This document shows positions 1 to 11,660 of a stretch of DNA of 64,000 nucleotides, in pieces; positions within the stretch are counted from its first letter, which is position 1; each line of letters begins with the position of its first letter. Both the position numbers and the translations under genes were made by a program. A model generated the notes under the pieces. The model was given only the letters and a program-made list of their open reading frames with translations. It searched no databases and was not told the origin of the DNA. The DNA is from Zeus faber (taxonomy: Eukaryota; Chordata; Actinopteri; Zeiformes; Zeidae), in NCBI GenBank assembly GCA_960531495.1, contig OY482850.1, positions 3,431,084-3,495,083 of the forward strand. Direction: 5' to 3'.

Positions 1-430
1 ATGACCAGCAGCCGGCCCACCGCCGCCGACCGGGAGTCAGCCAGAGGACCAGACCAACGTTCGACCCTCAGCCCATCGCGACGCCCCGGAGGAGAATGTC
101 CGGGGGGGGGCGATATGTCCGATCCAAGGACCCACGTGGGATTCGTCAGGTCCCCAGCCTGTCCTGATCGCCCGGAGGAGAATATCCGGGTGGGCACTGC
201 ATCCGACCCCAGGACCCACGCGGGAGGAGAACAGCCAGAGCTCTGCCGCACCCACGGGTGTTGGGAGATGCCACCTTTTTGTGGCGGGAGGGCGGATATC
301 AACCAGCCAGGTCCTGTGGCGTTCCACGGGACGCTTTCCCCCCTTCCCCTACTGTCCCCTCTCTGTCCGCCCGCAGCTCCCAGTGCAGTGCCGCTGCGCA
401 GATGTCTCGGCCAGGTGGTCCAGGTGGCCC
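1..430 (+). pseudogene. Gag 3' remnant (putative)
   Basis: The window opens inside a GC-rich, proline- and arginine-rich open stretch that runs to about 433. It precedes a clear protease and therefore sits where the gag C-terminus should be. Around 268-310 the reading TGC CAC CTT TTT followed by glycine-rich codons could be a decayed CCHC zinc knuckle, but the second cysteine is out of frame. No capsid signature is visible. Assignment is by position only. Confidence 0.35.
80..226 (+). repeat. Imperfect tandem duplication, period about 85 bp
   Basis: The segment CCCGGAGGAGAATGTCCGGG near 85 recurs near 171 as CCCGGAGGAGAATATCCGGG. The flanking ACCCACGTGGGA (about 130) recurs as ACCCACGCGGGA (about 214). 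The spacing is 84-87 bp, so one unit was duplicated inside the gag-like region and has since diverged. Confidence 0.6.
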
Positions 431-439
431 GCTAGACCC

Positions 440-885
440 CTCCCCCAGTCGGGAAGGGGCCTACCAAGTCCCGGTAAGGCTACAAGGGGGTAGACACCAG
501 GCTTTGCTGGACTCGCGCTGTACGCAGACGATGGTCCAGCAATGCTTGTTTTGACCCGGGCCTTTGATGGAGGCGTCACAGATGGAGGTTAGTTGTGTGC
601 ATGGAGATATTTACACGTATCCGATGGTCCGGTTCGAAATTTGTTACAAGGGAAAAAGCAAACGGTACAGGCTGCTGTTAGTTCCCGCCTGTCCCTGATT
701 TTGGGCTTGGATTGGCCAGGGTTTGACGCGTTGATGAGATGGGCTGGGGGAGTGCATTCATGGACGGTTGGGAACTGTGAGCGTTGCGTGTCTCACGGTG
801 ATGTGGAGCGGTCGTCAGCGGGCACGACGGGTGCAGGGGTGGCGGGAGACGACACCCCGTACGAGGAGGTAGTTAATAGATAGCA
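440..885 (+). pseudogene. Retropepsin-like protease, broken (Gmr1-like)
   Basis: An aspartic protease would cleave the Gag-Pol polyprotein. The visible reading is LQGGRHQALLDSRCTQTM near 475-530. The active-site D-S/T-G is here D-S-R (codons 510-518), so the catalytic glycine is lost. A stop follows at about 553. The C-terminal protease signature appears in another frame at about 690-725 as LILGLDWPGF, matching the usual ILG-x-D pattern. At least one frameshift lies between the halves. Position upstream of the integrase fits a Gmr1-like pol. Confidence 0.7.
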
Positions 886-974
886 TATTGATGCACTCAT
901 TCGCCGTGGTCACTCACCTATATTTTTTAGTGATTAGGGACAGGTTAAATCGAGTGAGTCGTGACACATGAGAG

Positions 975-1690
975 GAGATAACCCAGTGGTTCGTGCCGAA
1001 ATGCTCTTCTAGGCGGCACACCATAACTCGATGGCCGGTCACCTCGTTCACGAGAAAGCACGACCGCAGATAATGGCCCACTTCTATTGACCTGGCATTT
1101 GGCCAGACATGATTAAATGGTGTACTGCGTGTCCTGAGTGCCAGTTAGTCAACCCTCCAGCTACACCAAGAGCGCCGTTGAAGCTGCTCCCCGTTGTCGA
1201 GGTCCCGTTCGAAAGACTCGGTATGGACCTCAACAGGCCTTTAGACCGTAGCGCCCGCGGGTATCGTTTTGTGTTAGTCCTAGTGGATTATGCAACCCGG
1301 TACCCCGAACCAGTGCTCCTGCACAGTATTAGAGCCAAAACTGTGGCACAGGCACTGTTTCAGGTCATGTCAATGCGGGATTCCTAAGGAAATCCTGACC
1401 GACCAGGGCACTACTTTTATGTTACGTACACTTCGGGAACTTTACGAGTTACTGGGCGTCCGTTCAATTCAGACCAGCGTTTACTATCCACAGACCGACG
1501 GCCTGGGGGACCGCTTTGATAAAACGCAGAAAAACATGGTTTGAAAGTTAGTTCACAACGATATTCTTTGGGACATTATTGGGACAGGTGGTTGGACCCC
1601 CTGTTGTTTGCAGTGCAGAGGTTCCCTAGGCGTCCACGGGTTTTTCTCCCTTTGAACTCCTCTTTGGCAGGAGACCCCGGGGGGTGGTAG
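975..1690 (+). pseudogene. Integrase zinc-binding and catalytic core, broken (Gmr1-like)
   Basis: Integrase inserts the cDNA into the genome. The HHCC zinc finger is visible as AHHNSMAGH (about 1017-1045) and CTACPEC (about 1121-1143), with a stop codon between the pairs. The core starts with FERLGMDLNRPL, holding the first catalytic Asp. A frameshift near 1370 moves the reading to EILTDQGTTFM, with the second Asp. The third acidic residue, normally Glu in the V-E-R-F context, reads GDRFDK, that is Asp (1509-1511). The domain lies upstream of RT, unlike standard gypsy. Confidence 0.85.
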
Positions 1691-2040
1691 ACCAAATTAA
1701 AGAAAACTGGGAGGAAGATCCTAGCACCAATAAGAATGAAATACAGTTTATTATTTGAACACTGATTTGACCATTATCACGGGAGAATTTACGTCAGCAC
1801 CTCTTTTATGACCGGGGGACTCGGCTCAGACAGTTTGCACCGGGAGAAAAGGTGTTCGTGTTGCTCCCTATGTCCAGCTCTAAATTGCTCGCAAAGTGGC
1901 AAGGCAGGCAGGGGGCGGCACAGATTTATCACCTAAACCTCTTAAAAGAATGGAGGGTGGGGGCGTCCGTGGCTCTGGTCATGCCCGTCATTGAGCGGAA
2001 TGAGTTGGGGCCGGATGTTCAAAATGTGGTGAAAAAGTAA
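1690..2040 (+). pseudogene. Integrase C-terminal domain, broken (Gmr1-like)
   Basis: The stretch from about 1850 reads FVLLPMSSSKLLAKWQG and then IYHLNLLKEW. This matches the integrase C-terminal module in which KWQGPF-type residues and HLNLLK close the domain. The middle, from the GPF to the IYHLN segment, is shortened. A very similar stretch occurs on the minus strand at 46.5-46.8 kb, where the middle is kept. Stops and shifts separate it from the core. Confidence 0.7.
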
Positions 2041-2089
2041 TCATCTCTCTCCGTCCCAGAAGGCGGACGTAGCTGCACTTCAGCGTCGC

Positions 2090-3118
2090 TTATCTGATGT
2101 TTTCTCCTCCCTGCCAGGCCTCACGTCCCTCATACGCCACCATGTGGAGATGACCCAGGGGTGAAGCTGCACTCTCAGCCATATCGCCTGCCCGAACACA
2201 AACCAGGATTGTACATGCAGAATTAGAGGCCATGCTGGACATGGCTGTAATAGAGGAGTCTACAAGTGACTGGACTAGTCCCATCGTGCTGGTGGGTAAG
2301 CCTGATGTGTTAGTCCAGTTATGTGTGGACTACCGAAGGGGGAATGCGGTGTCCAAGTTCGACGCCTACTCGATGCCACTGGATTTAACCAACGGCTACT
2401 GTGCAGATTCCCTTGTCGCAGGAGTCCAAGGAAAAATCTGTGTTCTCCACGCCGTTTGGCTTATATCACTTTCGCACACTTCCGTTCGGGTTATTCCATG
2501 CCCAAGCCACCTTTCAGAAACTCATGGACTGCGTCCTGCGTCCGCATGTAGCATACGCCGCGGCCTACCTGGAAGACGTTATCATTCACACCGACAACTG
2601 GGAGCGGTATGCAGTATGTGGGCACTGTGCTTGAGTCCCTGAGGCGGGCTGGGCTCACCGCCAACCCAAAGAAGTGTGTCGTGGGAGGGTTGGAGGTACG
2701 GTATGTGGGGTACCACTTGGGTGAAGGCCTTGTCTGACCTCAGCTTGATAAAACCACTGTGGTCGCTGCGGACCAAGAAGGCGATGAAGCAGTTCTTGGG
2801 GCTGGCCGGCTACTACAGTACAAGAGGTTTGTTCCCGACTTTTAGGCGCTAACCAGCCCCTTGTCCGACTTAACTCGAAAGGTTGCCCCAGATCCGATCC
2901 AGTGGTCAGAGAAGTGCCAGCAGGCCTCAGCTCTCTGTGGGAAGCCAGTGCTGTTAACTTCTCTCTCCCTTTCTTTCTCCAGACCGATGCGTTGAACAGA
3001 ATGCTGGGCGCAGTCTTTCACCCCCTGTTTGGACCACTCCCTGCTGCAGTGGCTCCACCACATGAAGAACACAAACACCCGGATCACCCAGTGATACCTG
3101 GATCTCCAGACCTTTAAC
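2090..3118 (+). pseudogene. Reverse transcriptase and RNase H, broken (Gmr1-like)
   Basis: Readable pieces in order are AVIEESTSDWTSPIVLVGKP, CVDYRRGNAVSKFDAYSMP, FSTPFGLYHFRTLPFGLFHA and YAAAYLEDVIIHTDNW. They correspond to RT fingers, palm and the catalytic Y-x-D-D box. The box reads YLED, so its first Asp is Glu (2572-2574). Downstream LGLAGYY-like residues near 2800 mark the connection region. FFLQTDALNRMLGAVF (about 2970-3020) is the start of RNase H. Several frame changes occur. RT follows integrase, the diagnostic feature of this element. Confidence 0.85.
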
Positions 3119-3218
3119 TCAGGTGTTCCAGATGGTCGTGGCTGACTTTCTCTCCCACTCTGGGGGCGGGGTGGGGGGGGTCAGATGGCTCCCCGGCTTA
3201 AGTCGGGCAGTGGGGGTA

Positions 3219-3617
3219 TGTGGCGGACCAAGGGGTGTGGTCAAGCACCGACGACAGCACGGTTCCCTTTCCCGTGGCGGCCAAGCTGCCTCAAATCAGT
3301 CTAATCAGCGGCCCCGCGGCACTGATGCACTCGACTCGAGGCAGGGAGATTTCTTAATGTTCTGTCCGTCTTGCAGAGTGGATCCGCGCACGGGCCCGTC
3401 AGCCAACCAGGAGCTAGGGAGCAGAAGGCCATTCCTCCTGCTCCCAAAACCATCCTCATCATTACCATCATAATTATTGTTTGTTATTATTTATACGTGT
3501 GGCCAGCGATCCGTTCTGTTCAAGGCTTAATAAAAACTCTCACCATGTTAGCACACCACAGCCAAAAGGACTCTGTCTTTCTCCCTAAACCCTTATCTGT
3601 GGGCAGAGACTCCCACA
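3219..3617 (+). repeat. 3' LTR of the Gmr1-like element
   Basis: The segment begins TGTGGCGGACC and ends GACTCCCACA, giving TGTGG...CCACA inverted ends over 399 bp. It is preceded by a G-rich polypurine-like tract (about 3205-3218). An AATAAA polyadenylation signal lies at 3529-3534. The matching 5' LTR is outside the window, so the boundaries are inferred from the ends and the tract. Confidence 0.75.
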
Positions 3618-3692
3618 TTATGTAATCCACTTTGAATTGGTCTTGTGTATGAAATATACTATAGAAATAAACTTGCCTTGCCTTGCCTAATT
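3618..3692 (+). other. LINE/SINE-like 3' tail
   Basis: The stretch ends in AATAAACTTGCCTTGCCTTG, an AATAAA followed by a short repeated CTTGC tail. This is the style of 3' end seen on fish L2-group LINEs and dependent SINEs. No body of the element is recognisable upstream because the LTR abuts it. Confidence 0.35.
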
Positions 3693-3902
3693 GGTCGTGA
3701 CATTTTTACTGCAGAAAATCACAGACAAGGCAAATTGGCATTCAAATTGGGAGTCAGATCACAGTCGACCTCTGCAATTGTTGCCATCAGGAGACATCCC
3801 AAATGAATACTTGTCCAGCGTGAGAGAGACTCAAGTTTAATTTGAAATATCACATAGTTTGCGCACACCTTGGGACGGCAGTGACCTCTGATATAAAAAA
3901 TA

Positions 3903-4274
3903 ACATATGTGATCCACCGCAGATTTTTGGTACATTTGGTGCCATTTGATGTCATTTGAAAGTGGAGAATCAGAGCTTCAAAACAAGGTGTCACTTGTGC
4001 GAATCAAGCAAAGATTTTTATAGCTATGGCTTGTTAATTATGAGGGTGCAAACTGTGTCTGAGATAATCACCCTCAAAGTTTTCCCAACACTTGGCTTCA
4101 TTCAGCCAGCTCCCAGAATGCAAATTGTATGGAGGACCAACAGAGGCACATGGCTACTCGCCACATGGGCAGTTGACACCCTGCCGAATAGGGACTTGAC
4201 ACCCTGCTGAATGGGGCAATCTCTGCATTGTTCTTATGTTTTGAGTGAATGTTGAACAGCGTCATCAACACACA
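3903..4274 (-). mobile_element. Unidentified DNA transposon, copy B (3' part)
   Basis: Shares a long stretch with the neighbouring copy A and with copies near 26.6, 29.5 and 46.2 kb. It has the terminal motif TGATCCACCGCAG at its left edge and the internal phrase CAGCCAGCTCCCAGAATGC. Only the 3' noncoding half is present. It lies head to tail with copy A, 4 bp apart, both on the minus strand. Confidence 0.65.
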
Positions 4275-4278
4275 TCAT

Positions 4279-5296
4279 CTGTCTGACCCACCGCGTACTT
4301 TAGGCATTTTTCAGCCTTTGAGATTTTTTCCCCCACATCATTTGAAAGTGGAGAATAAGAGCTTCCAAACAAGGTGTCATTTGTGCAAATCAAGCAAATA
4401 TCTTTAAAGCTATGACTTGTTAATGACAAGGGTGTGGCAAACTGTGATTCGGAGATAATCACCTCCAAAGCTTTACCCACACCAGGTTCATTCAGCCAGC
4501 TCCCAGAATGCAAATGGGTTGGCGGACAAACAAAGCCTACTGCTGAATGGGCTAATCATGAACAGCTCAAAAACACAATAAATGTTGTTTTTAGAAAAGC
4601 TCTTCTTTAACAGTAAGAATTTACATGTTTTATAAAAGTGGAATTGTTTTGGAGTTTAAAAGTATAGACAACTGAACAAAATGTAGAGTCTATCAATAAT
4701 ATGAGTCTCAGAAAATCAGAAATCTGAAAATCTGTCACCAACCTCATGTCATCAATCAACTTCTTCCATTGTAACAACAATGAGCGTATCGTCGGTCTCC
4801 TCGGGTGGTTCTTGAAAATATTCAGTTTCATCGTCACATTAAGTTTGAAATCCGCTGTTTGAAATGTTCTCCAAGTCTGGAGTAATATCAGTTTCAGCGT
4901 CGCTGTCGTTCTCCCCATTGCTGTCAGAGAACTGACTATCATTGCGGAAAAGGAAGTCCAGAAGGTGCTGCTAACACTGCCTTAATCGCACTGTTCAGAT
5001 TAAGGTCTGAAATATGATTCAGAGCTTCCGCCACCCGCTTCGCGTAATCCATAACAATAAGATGAAGAAAGTTTTCACAGACAAGTGAGACCGAAACACC
5101 CCCGTGCTGTGCTTTAACCGTCTGTTTACAGAAGTGACGTTGGCGCGTGACACAAAGGGTTTTTCTTCTTTGCTGTTTCACAAGAGTGGTTCCATGTGTG
5201 TAAGAGTAGTACGATTTAAAGGTTGAATTCTATCAAAAGGGTTTCACATTGTGATTTCACATCACATGGAATATGGATGAATGATCTTCACCTTGG
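4279..5296 (-). mobile_element. Unidentified DNA transposon, copy A (ORF-bearing)
   Basis: About 1 kb, homologous over most of its length to the plus-strand copy at 45.4-46.4 kb. The left edge carries CTGACCCACCGCG, the same terminal motif as the other copies. The right edge homology stops at TGAATGATCTTCACCTTGG. It contains an acidic N-terminal-like reading frame (see next entry). I do not recognise the superfamily. Short ends resembling TGTGACCCACCGCAG at both sides of the family suggest a cut-and-paste element rather than a retroelement. Confidence 0.65.
4745..5052 (-). pseudogene. Acidic N-terminal ORF of unidentified transposon
   Basis: The frame starts with an ATG at 5050-5052 and reads MDYAKRVAEALNHISDLNLN. 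After a shift it continues in an acid-rich stretch with DAETDITPDLENIS, then EYFQEPPEETDDTLIVV. The copy at 45.65 kb encodes the same order (EKRVEEDRNYIADLNLTSAI, MEYFQEPPEETNEMPVVV). The sharing of amino acids across two copies supports real coding ancestry. No catalytic motif is visible, so only the N-terminal exon or a truncated transposase seems present. Function unknown. Confidence 0.5.
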
Positions 5297-6082
5297 CGCT
5301 TGCGGCATTCCTGAATATTGGACATCTCAAGCAGAGCATCCAGAATATCAGTGGTGACAGTTGGATCCAGCGGAAACCGGAATCAAGGGTGTCCTATCCA
5401 CAAAATTGATTTGTGTGAGTGTGTTTGTGTGTGTCTGTGTGTGCATTTGCTGAGAATAGAGCACACGCCACACTTCATCTTCCTCTAATTGTCCCTCTCT
5501 CCCTACTTTCCCCCAAACTTCTTCCCTTTTTCCTCCCTGTCCATCTCTCATCACTCCTTTCCCATTGTCTCTCCAATCCATTCCACCGAGCGCCCACCCC
5601 CCAATACAAGTATACACACACGTTTTGTCACTAACTGTTGAGCTATTGAAGAGTAAATACACAGACATGATTCTGATGCATTCTAAACTCTTAAGATTCC
5701 ATTTAAAATTATCTTTATTTATGTAGCATCATTTCAGTTTTGGTGTCTGGGCTCCACTGCTCATCACTCCTGGCGAGGGAGTGATGAGTTAATGAGCTAG
5801 AAATATTGGAGTTATGAGCCTGAATCCCCCCATGGGATAGGAGAGTGTAGCCCAATGATGGATGGAGGGGTGGTGGAGGGAACACAGCAGCGCAGCAAGC
5901 AAGCAGGCAACGGCAGGAAGCAAAGCAGGTTAGGGCAAGAGGGACTGACTGCTTAAATCGGTTCATAACAGCGTGGAAACGTGTGGCTCTGTCGAGTTGT
6001 CTGACAGAACTAGCTCTGCAAGCTACGCCTCATTAACATTGTATTTTGACACCTGCCATTTGGGGTTTTTAGACTTTGTTTG
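5297..6082. other. Unassigned DNA
   Basis: No element or gene recognised. It contains a short GT-rich stretch (about 5413-5450), a pyrimidine-rich stretch (5470-5600) and a local inverted repeat around CTCCTGGCGAGGGAGTGATG near 5767. Short open frames here show no conserved motif. Confidence 0.4.
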
Positions 6083-6271
6083 TGGTGAATGGTGAATGGA
6101 CTGCATTTGATATAGCACACTTTCTAGTTGAGAGGGCACAAAGGTACTTTACAATTTTTACCTCACATTCACCATTACATATACATACATTCACACACCT
6201 GTGGCAGATGGCGTTTGTAGCCATGCAGGAGTCCAACCTGCTTATCAGGAGCGGTTGAGTGTTCAGTTGAC
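6083..6271 (-). mobile_element. tRNA-derived SINE fragment (3' part)
   Basis: Read on the minus strand, the fragment contains a body with CTCCTGATAAGCAGGTTGGA, the phrase GTAAAGTACCTTTGTGCCCT and a tail ATGCAGTCCATTCACCATTC. This matches a common teleost SINE whose tail in other copies reads AAAGCGCTATATAAATGCAG. The tRNA-like head is missing. Recognition is from memory of the repeat class, not from a search. Confidence 0.5.
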
Positions 6272-6478
6272 ATTGACTACAACCTCACCAGCAACCTGAC
6301 AGCGAATATAAATTTAAATATATTTCTTATGTGCATTTTGTTTTTATTTTTGATGTGCAAACATCTTTCTCCCTTAACACCCTGTTGAATCAGATTGCCA
6401 GTAGTGAAAAGGGTGCTATAAAGTTGATTGTGCACTGGCCAACTGAGTTATGATTTAAGCATGTAGCACAAATACGCA

Positions 6479-6550
6479 CCCATACACAGACACAGACACA
6501 CACACAGACACACACAGACACACACACACACACAGACACACACAGACACA

Positions 6551-6631
<81 letters not shown>

Positions 6632-6635
6632 ACAC
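6479..6635. repeat. (CA)n microsatellite, imperfect
   Basis: About 157 bp of CA repeats with regular CAGA interruptions in the left half and two CATA interruptions. The purest part is about 6553-6625. Confidence 0.95.
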
Positions 6636-6639
6636 ACCT

Positions 6640-8310
<1,671 letters not shown>

Positions 8311-8344
8311 GTCATAGCTAGTGTTTTTTGTCAAACATACAGTA

Positions 8345-8402
8345 ACAAATGTATAAAGATAAGGATAAAGGTACTTTATTAATCCCCAAAAGGAAATTCC
8401 AG
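8345..8402 (-). mobile_element. LINE 3' tail remnant (Rex1-like, tentative)
   Basis: On the minus strand the sequence reads GGAATTTCC then GGGGATTAATAAAGTACC. Fish Rex1-type LINEs end in a similar phrase with AATAAAGTA followed by short repeats. Only about 58 bp are present, with no upstream coding. Confidence 0.4.
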
Positions 8403-8607
8403 AAAAAAAGGTTTAATACATGCCAGGTGTATTTTCATCACTTTGTGTATATGTGCTCGCTAAAAATTAATCCGATTTCTATCAATGTAGTAACTACATC
8501 AAAAACGGATGCAAGGGGAAATTCAATTCAGTCTACCAAACTGCAAGTTGTTAGAAAATGTGACATATTTAAGATGCACACTTGAAATTATAGAATTGCA
8601 TGAGAGA

Positions 8608-9432
8608 TTGATAGGTAGGTAAAGGAGGTAGCTATGTACAGTAGATAGATAGGTAGGTAGGTAGGAAGGAAGGAAGGTAGCTAAGTAGACAGGTGAGTAG
8701 GTAGATAGGTAGGTAAGTAAGTAGTAAGGAAGGGAATAGGGAAGTAGGTAGATACATAAGTAGGAAGGAAGGAATAAAGGTATGTAGGTAGGTAGGAAGG
8801 CAGGTAGGTAGCAAGAAAGGAAGGTAGCTAAGGAGGTAGGTTGGTAGGTAGGTAGGTAGGTATGTAGGTAGGTAGGTAGATAAGTACTTAGATACGTAGG
8901 TAGGTAGGTAGGTAGATAGGTAGGTAGGTACAAAAGTAGGAAGGAAGGGAGGTAGGTAGGTAGGCGGGAAGTAGGTAGGTAGGTAAGTAGGTAGGTAGGT
9001 AGGTAGGAAGGTAGATATATAAATAGGAAGGAAGGAAGGACGGAGGGAAGGAAGGTAGATTGGTGGGTAGGTAGGTAGGTAGATACAGTAGGTAGATAGG
9101 TAGGTAGGCAGGAAGGAAGGAAGGAAGGAAGGAAGGAAGGTAGGTAGGTAGGTATGTAAGTAGAAAGGAAGGAAGGAGGGAAAGAAGGAAGGTAGGTAGG
9201 TAGGTAGGTAAGAAGGAAGGAAGGAGGAAGGAAGGTAGGTAGGTAGGCAGACAGGTACAGTAGGTAAGAAGAATGAGGGGTGGGTAGGTATGTACGTAGA
9301 AAGGAAGGAGGGAAGGTAGTTAGGTATGTAGGCAGGTAGGTAAGAAAGAAGGAAGGTATGTAGGACGGTAGGTTGGTACAGTAGGTAGATAGGTGGACAG
9401 GAAGGAAGGAAGGAAGGTAGGTATGTAGGTTA
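8608..9432. repeat. Imperfect GGTA/GGAA tetranucleotide array, about 825 bp
   Basis: The plus strand is almost entirely purine-plus-T tetramers: GGTA, GGAA, GATA and GTAA in alternating blocks, with essentially no C. Runs of pure GGAA (for example 9112-9139) alternate with runs of GGTA. The array degrades gradually at both edges. Long apparent frames rich in Leu-Pro-Thr-Tyr on the minus strand are an artefact of it. Confidence 0.95.
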
Positions 9433-9943
9433 CTTCCTTACTCCCAATAGTTTCCCCCAAAAACGGACTCTTCCAAAAGTTATCATCTTCAAAGGAACTT
9501 TGCCCCCAGGTTGACCACACTGTCACATAACATCATCGGGTTCCTCCGGGTTTCACACTCTCAGTCCACTGCCGTGTCACTGATTCGGTGGCGCTCAAGC
9601 CAAGACGGCCAAGACAGAATGCCTTCCCACATTCAGCGCATAACACAGCTACATAGCCAAGATAGCAGCACCTTGACAAGTAATGCTGGAAGCGCCCGTG
9701 TCGGATACCCTTTGGATATTTCCTGATCGGGGAGGAAATAATAACTGCCACTTGCGGAAGTGATGGGATTTTGCGTATAAGAAACACCAACGATGCAGAT
9801 AGTTTGTTGTTTCTTTGTTTTTCCAAATGGAAGGTCTTTGAAGAGCAGCTGCATCTCGTTCCCTGTGAAACGACGTGCCAAAGCTGTCCTGCTACCCCCT
9901 CAGAAGTCTATACTTAGGTCTGGCCTCAAACAGCCTGTACAGC

Positions 9944-9946
<3 letters not shown>
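9433..9946. other. Unassigned DNA
   Basis: About 500 bp with no recognised repeat. Several overlapping frames of 70-97 codons occur on both strands, but none shows a domain or convincing codon bias. Confidence 0.35.

Positions 9947-10019
<73 letters not shown>
9947..10019. repeat. (GT)n microsatellite
   Basis: A 73-bp perfect GT tract. It faces a 72-bp CA tract 110 bp downstream, so the two can pair as an inverted repeat. Confidence 0.97.
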
Positions 10020-10022
<3 letters not shown>

Positions 10023-10127
10023 GGGGGGACCCAACCATATCAACAATGGTTTTGCATCACTCTGAGACGCCCAGTCATCTCTGAGAGAATGTAATTCTCA
10101 CTCTAGTGCTTGTCACTCTCTCTCTAG

Positions 10128-10129
<2 letters not shown>

Positions 10130-10201
<72 letters not shown>
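10130..10201. repeat. (CA)n microsatellite
   Basis: A 72-bp perfect CA tract, complementary to the GT tract at 9947-10019. Confidence 0.97.
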
Positions 10202-10207
<6 letters not shown>

Positions 10208-10350
10208 CACTGTGCCTACCTCCGCAGGATGCCTGGCACTGTGTCTCCAGCTCCCTCAGAGTTGCATTCCAGGTGAAATGACTACGACCGTAACCAAACA
10301 TGTCGCTGGGTTGCTTGCTCCTCCTCCTCTTTTACTTTTATAGAAGTCCT

Positions 10351-10388
10351 CTGTCTGTCTGTCCGTCTGTCTGTCTGTCTGCTGTCAG
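10351..10388. repeat. (CTGT)n tract
   Basis: Eight to nine units of CTGT with one CCGT interruption. Confidence 0.85.
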
Positions 10389-10544
10389 TGAGCCTCGTGC
10401 CCTATCTGTCTGATAGGTATTCCTGTTTAGTGGAGACCGAGGAGTCACACCAATGCTTCCCTCCTCTCACTCGTCCTGCAAGTGAGAGGAGATGGGGAGA
10501 GTGGAGCTGTTTAAAAGAGTTACCAGCGAAAGAAAGAGAGTGTG

Positions 10545-10612
10545 TGCGGGGCGGTGTGTGGGGGGGGGGCGGGGGGGGTGGTGTAAGGGGTAAGGGGTAA
10601 GAGTAGTGCTTA
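10545..10612 (+). repeat. G-rich tract with G-quadruplex potential
   Basis: The plus strand carries GCGGGGCGG, then a run of ten G, GCGGGGGGGG, and three GGGGTAA units. At least four runs of four or more G occur within about 60 bp, satisfying the usual intramolecular quadruplex pattern. Confidence 0.75.
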
Positions 10613-10797
10613 TGCACCTGGCCTAGCTTTAAAAATGCCCCTCTGCCATTGGCCTGGCCAGTGGACGCAGGTCCAAATGTCAAACAGCAAAGCAACATGT
10701 GGCTGTGAGTGCATTCACTTGTGCCTGCGTGAATAAATCACCACTGTCAGGAGCAAGAGCTCTGGGGCGCCACTGTTCCCCACTGGCAGCCTGCTAT

Positions 10798-10808
10798 ATG
10801 TGTGTATT

Positions 10809-10846
<38 letters not shown>

Positions 10847-10995
10847 ATATAAAAGATAGAAACAGAGGAGTAAGTGGGGAGGGAACAAAACAAGAGCAGT
10901 TGTGACAGGATGGATGGAGAAGGAGATAGAGAGATGAGTGTAGGAGAGAGAGAGAGGCAGAGGAGTTAAGGAGAAGAGGGGGACGAGGAGGTGGT
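10798..10995 (+). repeat. GT then GA tract followed by a purine-rich stretch
   Basis: A GT run (about 10800-10823) turns directly into a GA run (10824-10845). About 140 bp of nearly pure A/G with GAGAG blocks follow. Such homopurine DNA can form triplexes. No coding potential is seen. Confidence 0.7.
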
Positions 10996-11138
10996 GTGGG
11001 TGTGCGTTGTTGGTGTTTATTTGTCTTTGAAGGGATTCCAGCGGTCTAGTGTTACACCCCTGCCTCTAGCGCCACATAACCTCCAAAATTAAAAATGGGT
11101 ATAAATAGGGCGCAACTGGCGCACAGGATCCCCCTCCC

Positions 11139-11151
11139 ACACACACACACA

Positions 11152-11191
<40 letters not shown>
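11139..11191. repeat. (CA)n microsatellite
   Basis: About 53 bp of CA with one TCA interruption. Confidence 0.95.
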
Positions 11192-11195
<4 letters not shown>

Positions 11196-11561
11196 TATCC
11201 CCTTTGGAGTCTGCTGGACGTTTGTGAGAGCAGGAAAATAACCATCTGTCACCGACCATCACTGACAGCACAGAATAAAGTTAAGGCAGCACGGCGGTCA
11301 ATTAATTACCACAGTCTTTTTCTGATACACCCCGTGCCTCCGTTAGCACCATAGCCCGCCAAGCCATACCCACCGCAATTAAGGACAATATCAGACCGGC
11401 TTCAGAAGATAGATAAGACGGTAATAAGAAAAGAATGAAGCTGTCCCATGTAGTTTGAAATGATCGCTTCCCTTTCCCTTCGCATGAATGATTCCCTTCT
11501 CAGTGGAAAATGGTAGGGGTAGGTGGGGTCTTAATTCGAAAATAAAACTTAGGTGGGGTCT

Positions 11562-11660
11562 TCATTTGTATTATTGTCTACAACATAGTCTTCTGTGTCT
11601 CTGTGCGGGAGGGCCCTGAAAACGTCACTTGGGTGGCATGTCGTAGGAGAAACTGCCACA
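11562..11660 (+). repeat. LTR 3'-end fragment of the compact LTR family
   Basis: The phrase TCTTCTGTGTCTCTGTGC and the ending GTAGGAGAAACTGCCACA match the 3' ends of the LTRs at 30.0, 30.6 and 49.9 kb. The 5' two thirds of the LTR are absent, and no internal sequence follows. Confidence 0.7.

Larger units (their letters stand above)
1..3617 (+). mobile_element. Degenerate Gmr1-like Ty3/gypsy retrotransposon
   Basis: The order read on the plus strand is gag-like remnant, protease, integrase zinc-binding and core, integrase C-terminus, reverse transcriptase, RNase H, purine-rich tract and LTR. Integrase before RT is the arrangement known for Gmr1-like Ty3/gypsy elements of fish and other deuterostomes; ordinary gypsy elements have RT first. 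The 5' LTR and most of gag lie outside the window. Frameshifts and stops occur in every domain, so the copy cannot be autonomous. Family placement rests on domain order and motif style, not on a phylogeny. Confidence 0.8.

Noticed and set aside
8523-8933. 136-codon frame rich in Leu-Pro-Thr-Tyr
   Set aside because: Produced by the GGTA/GGAA array; no stop codons arise from these tetramers. Not a protein repeat gene.
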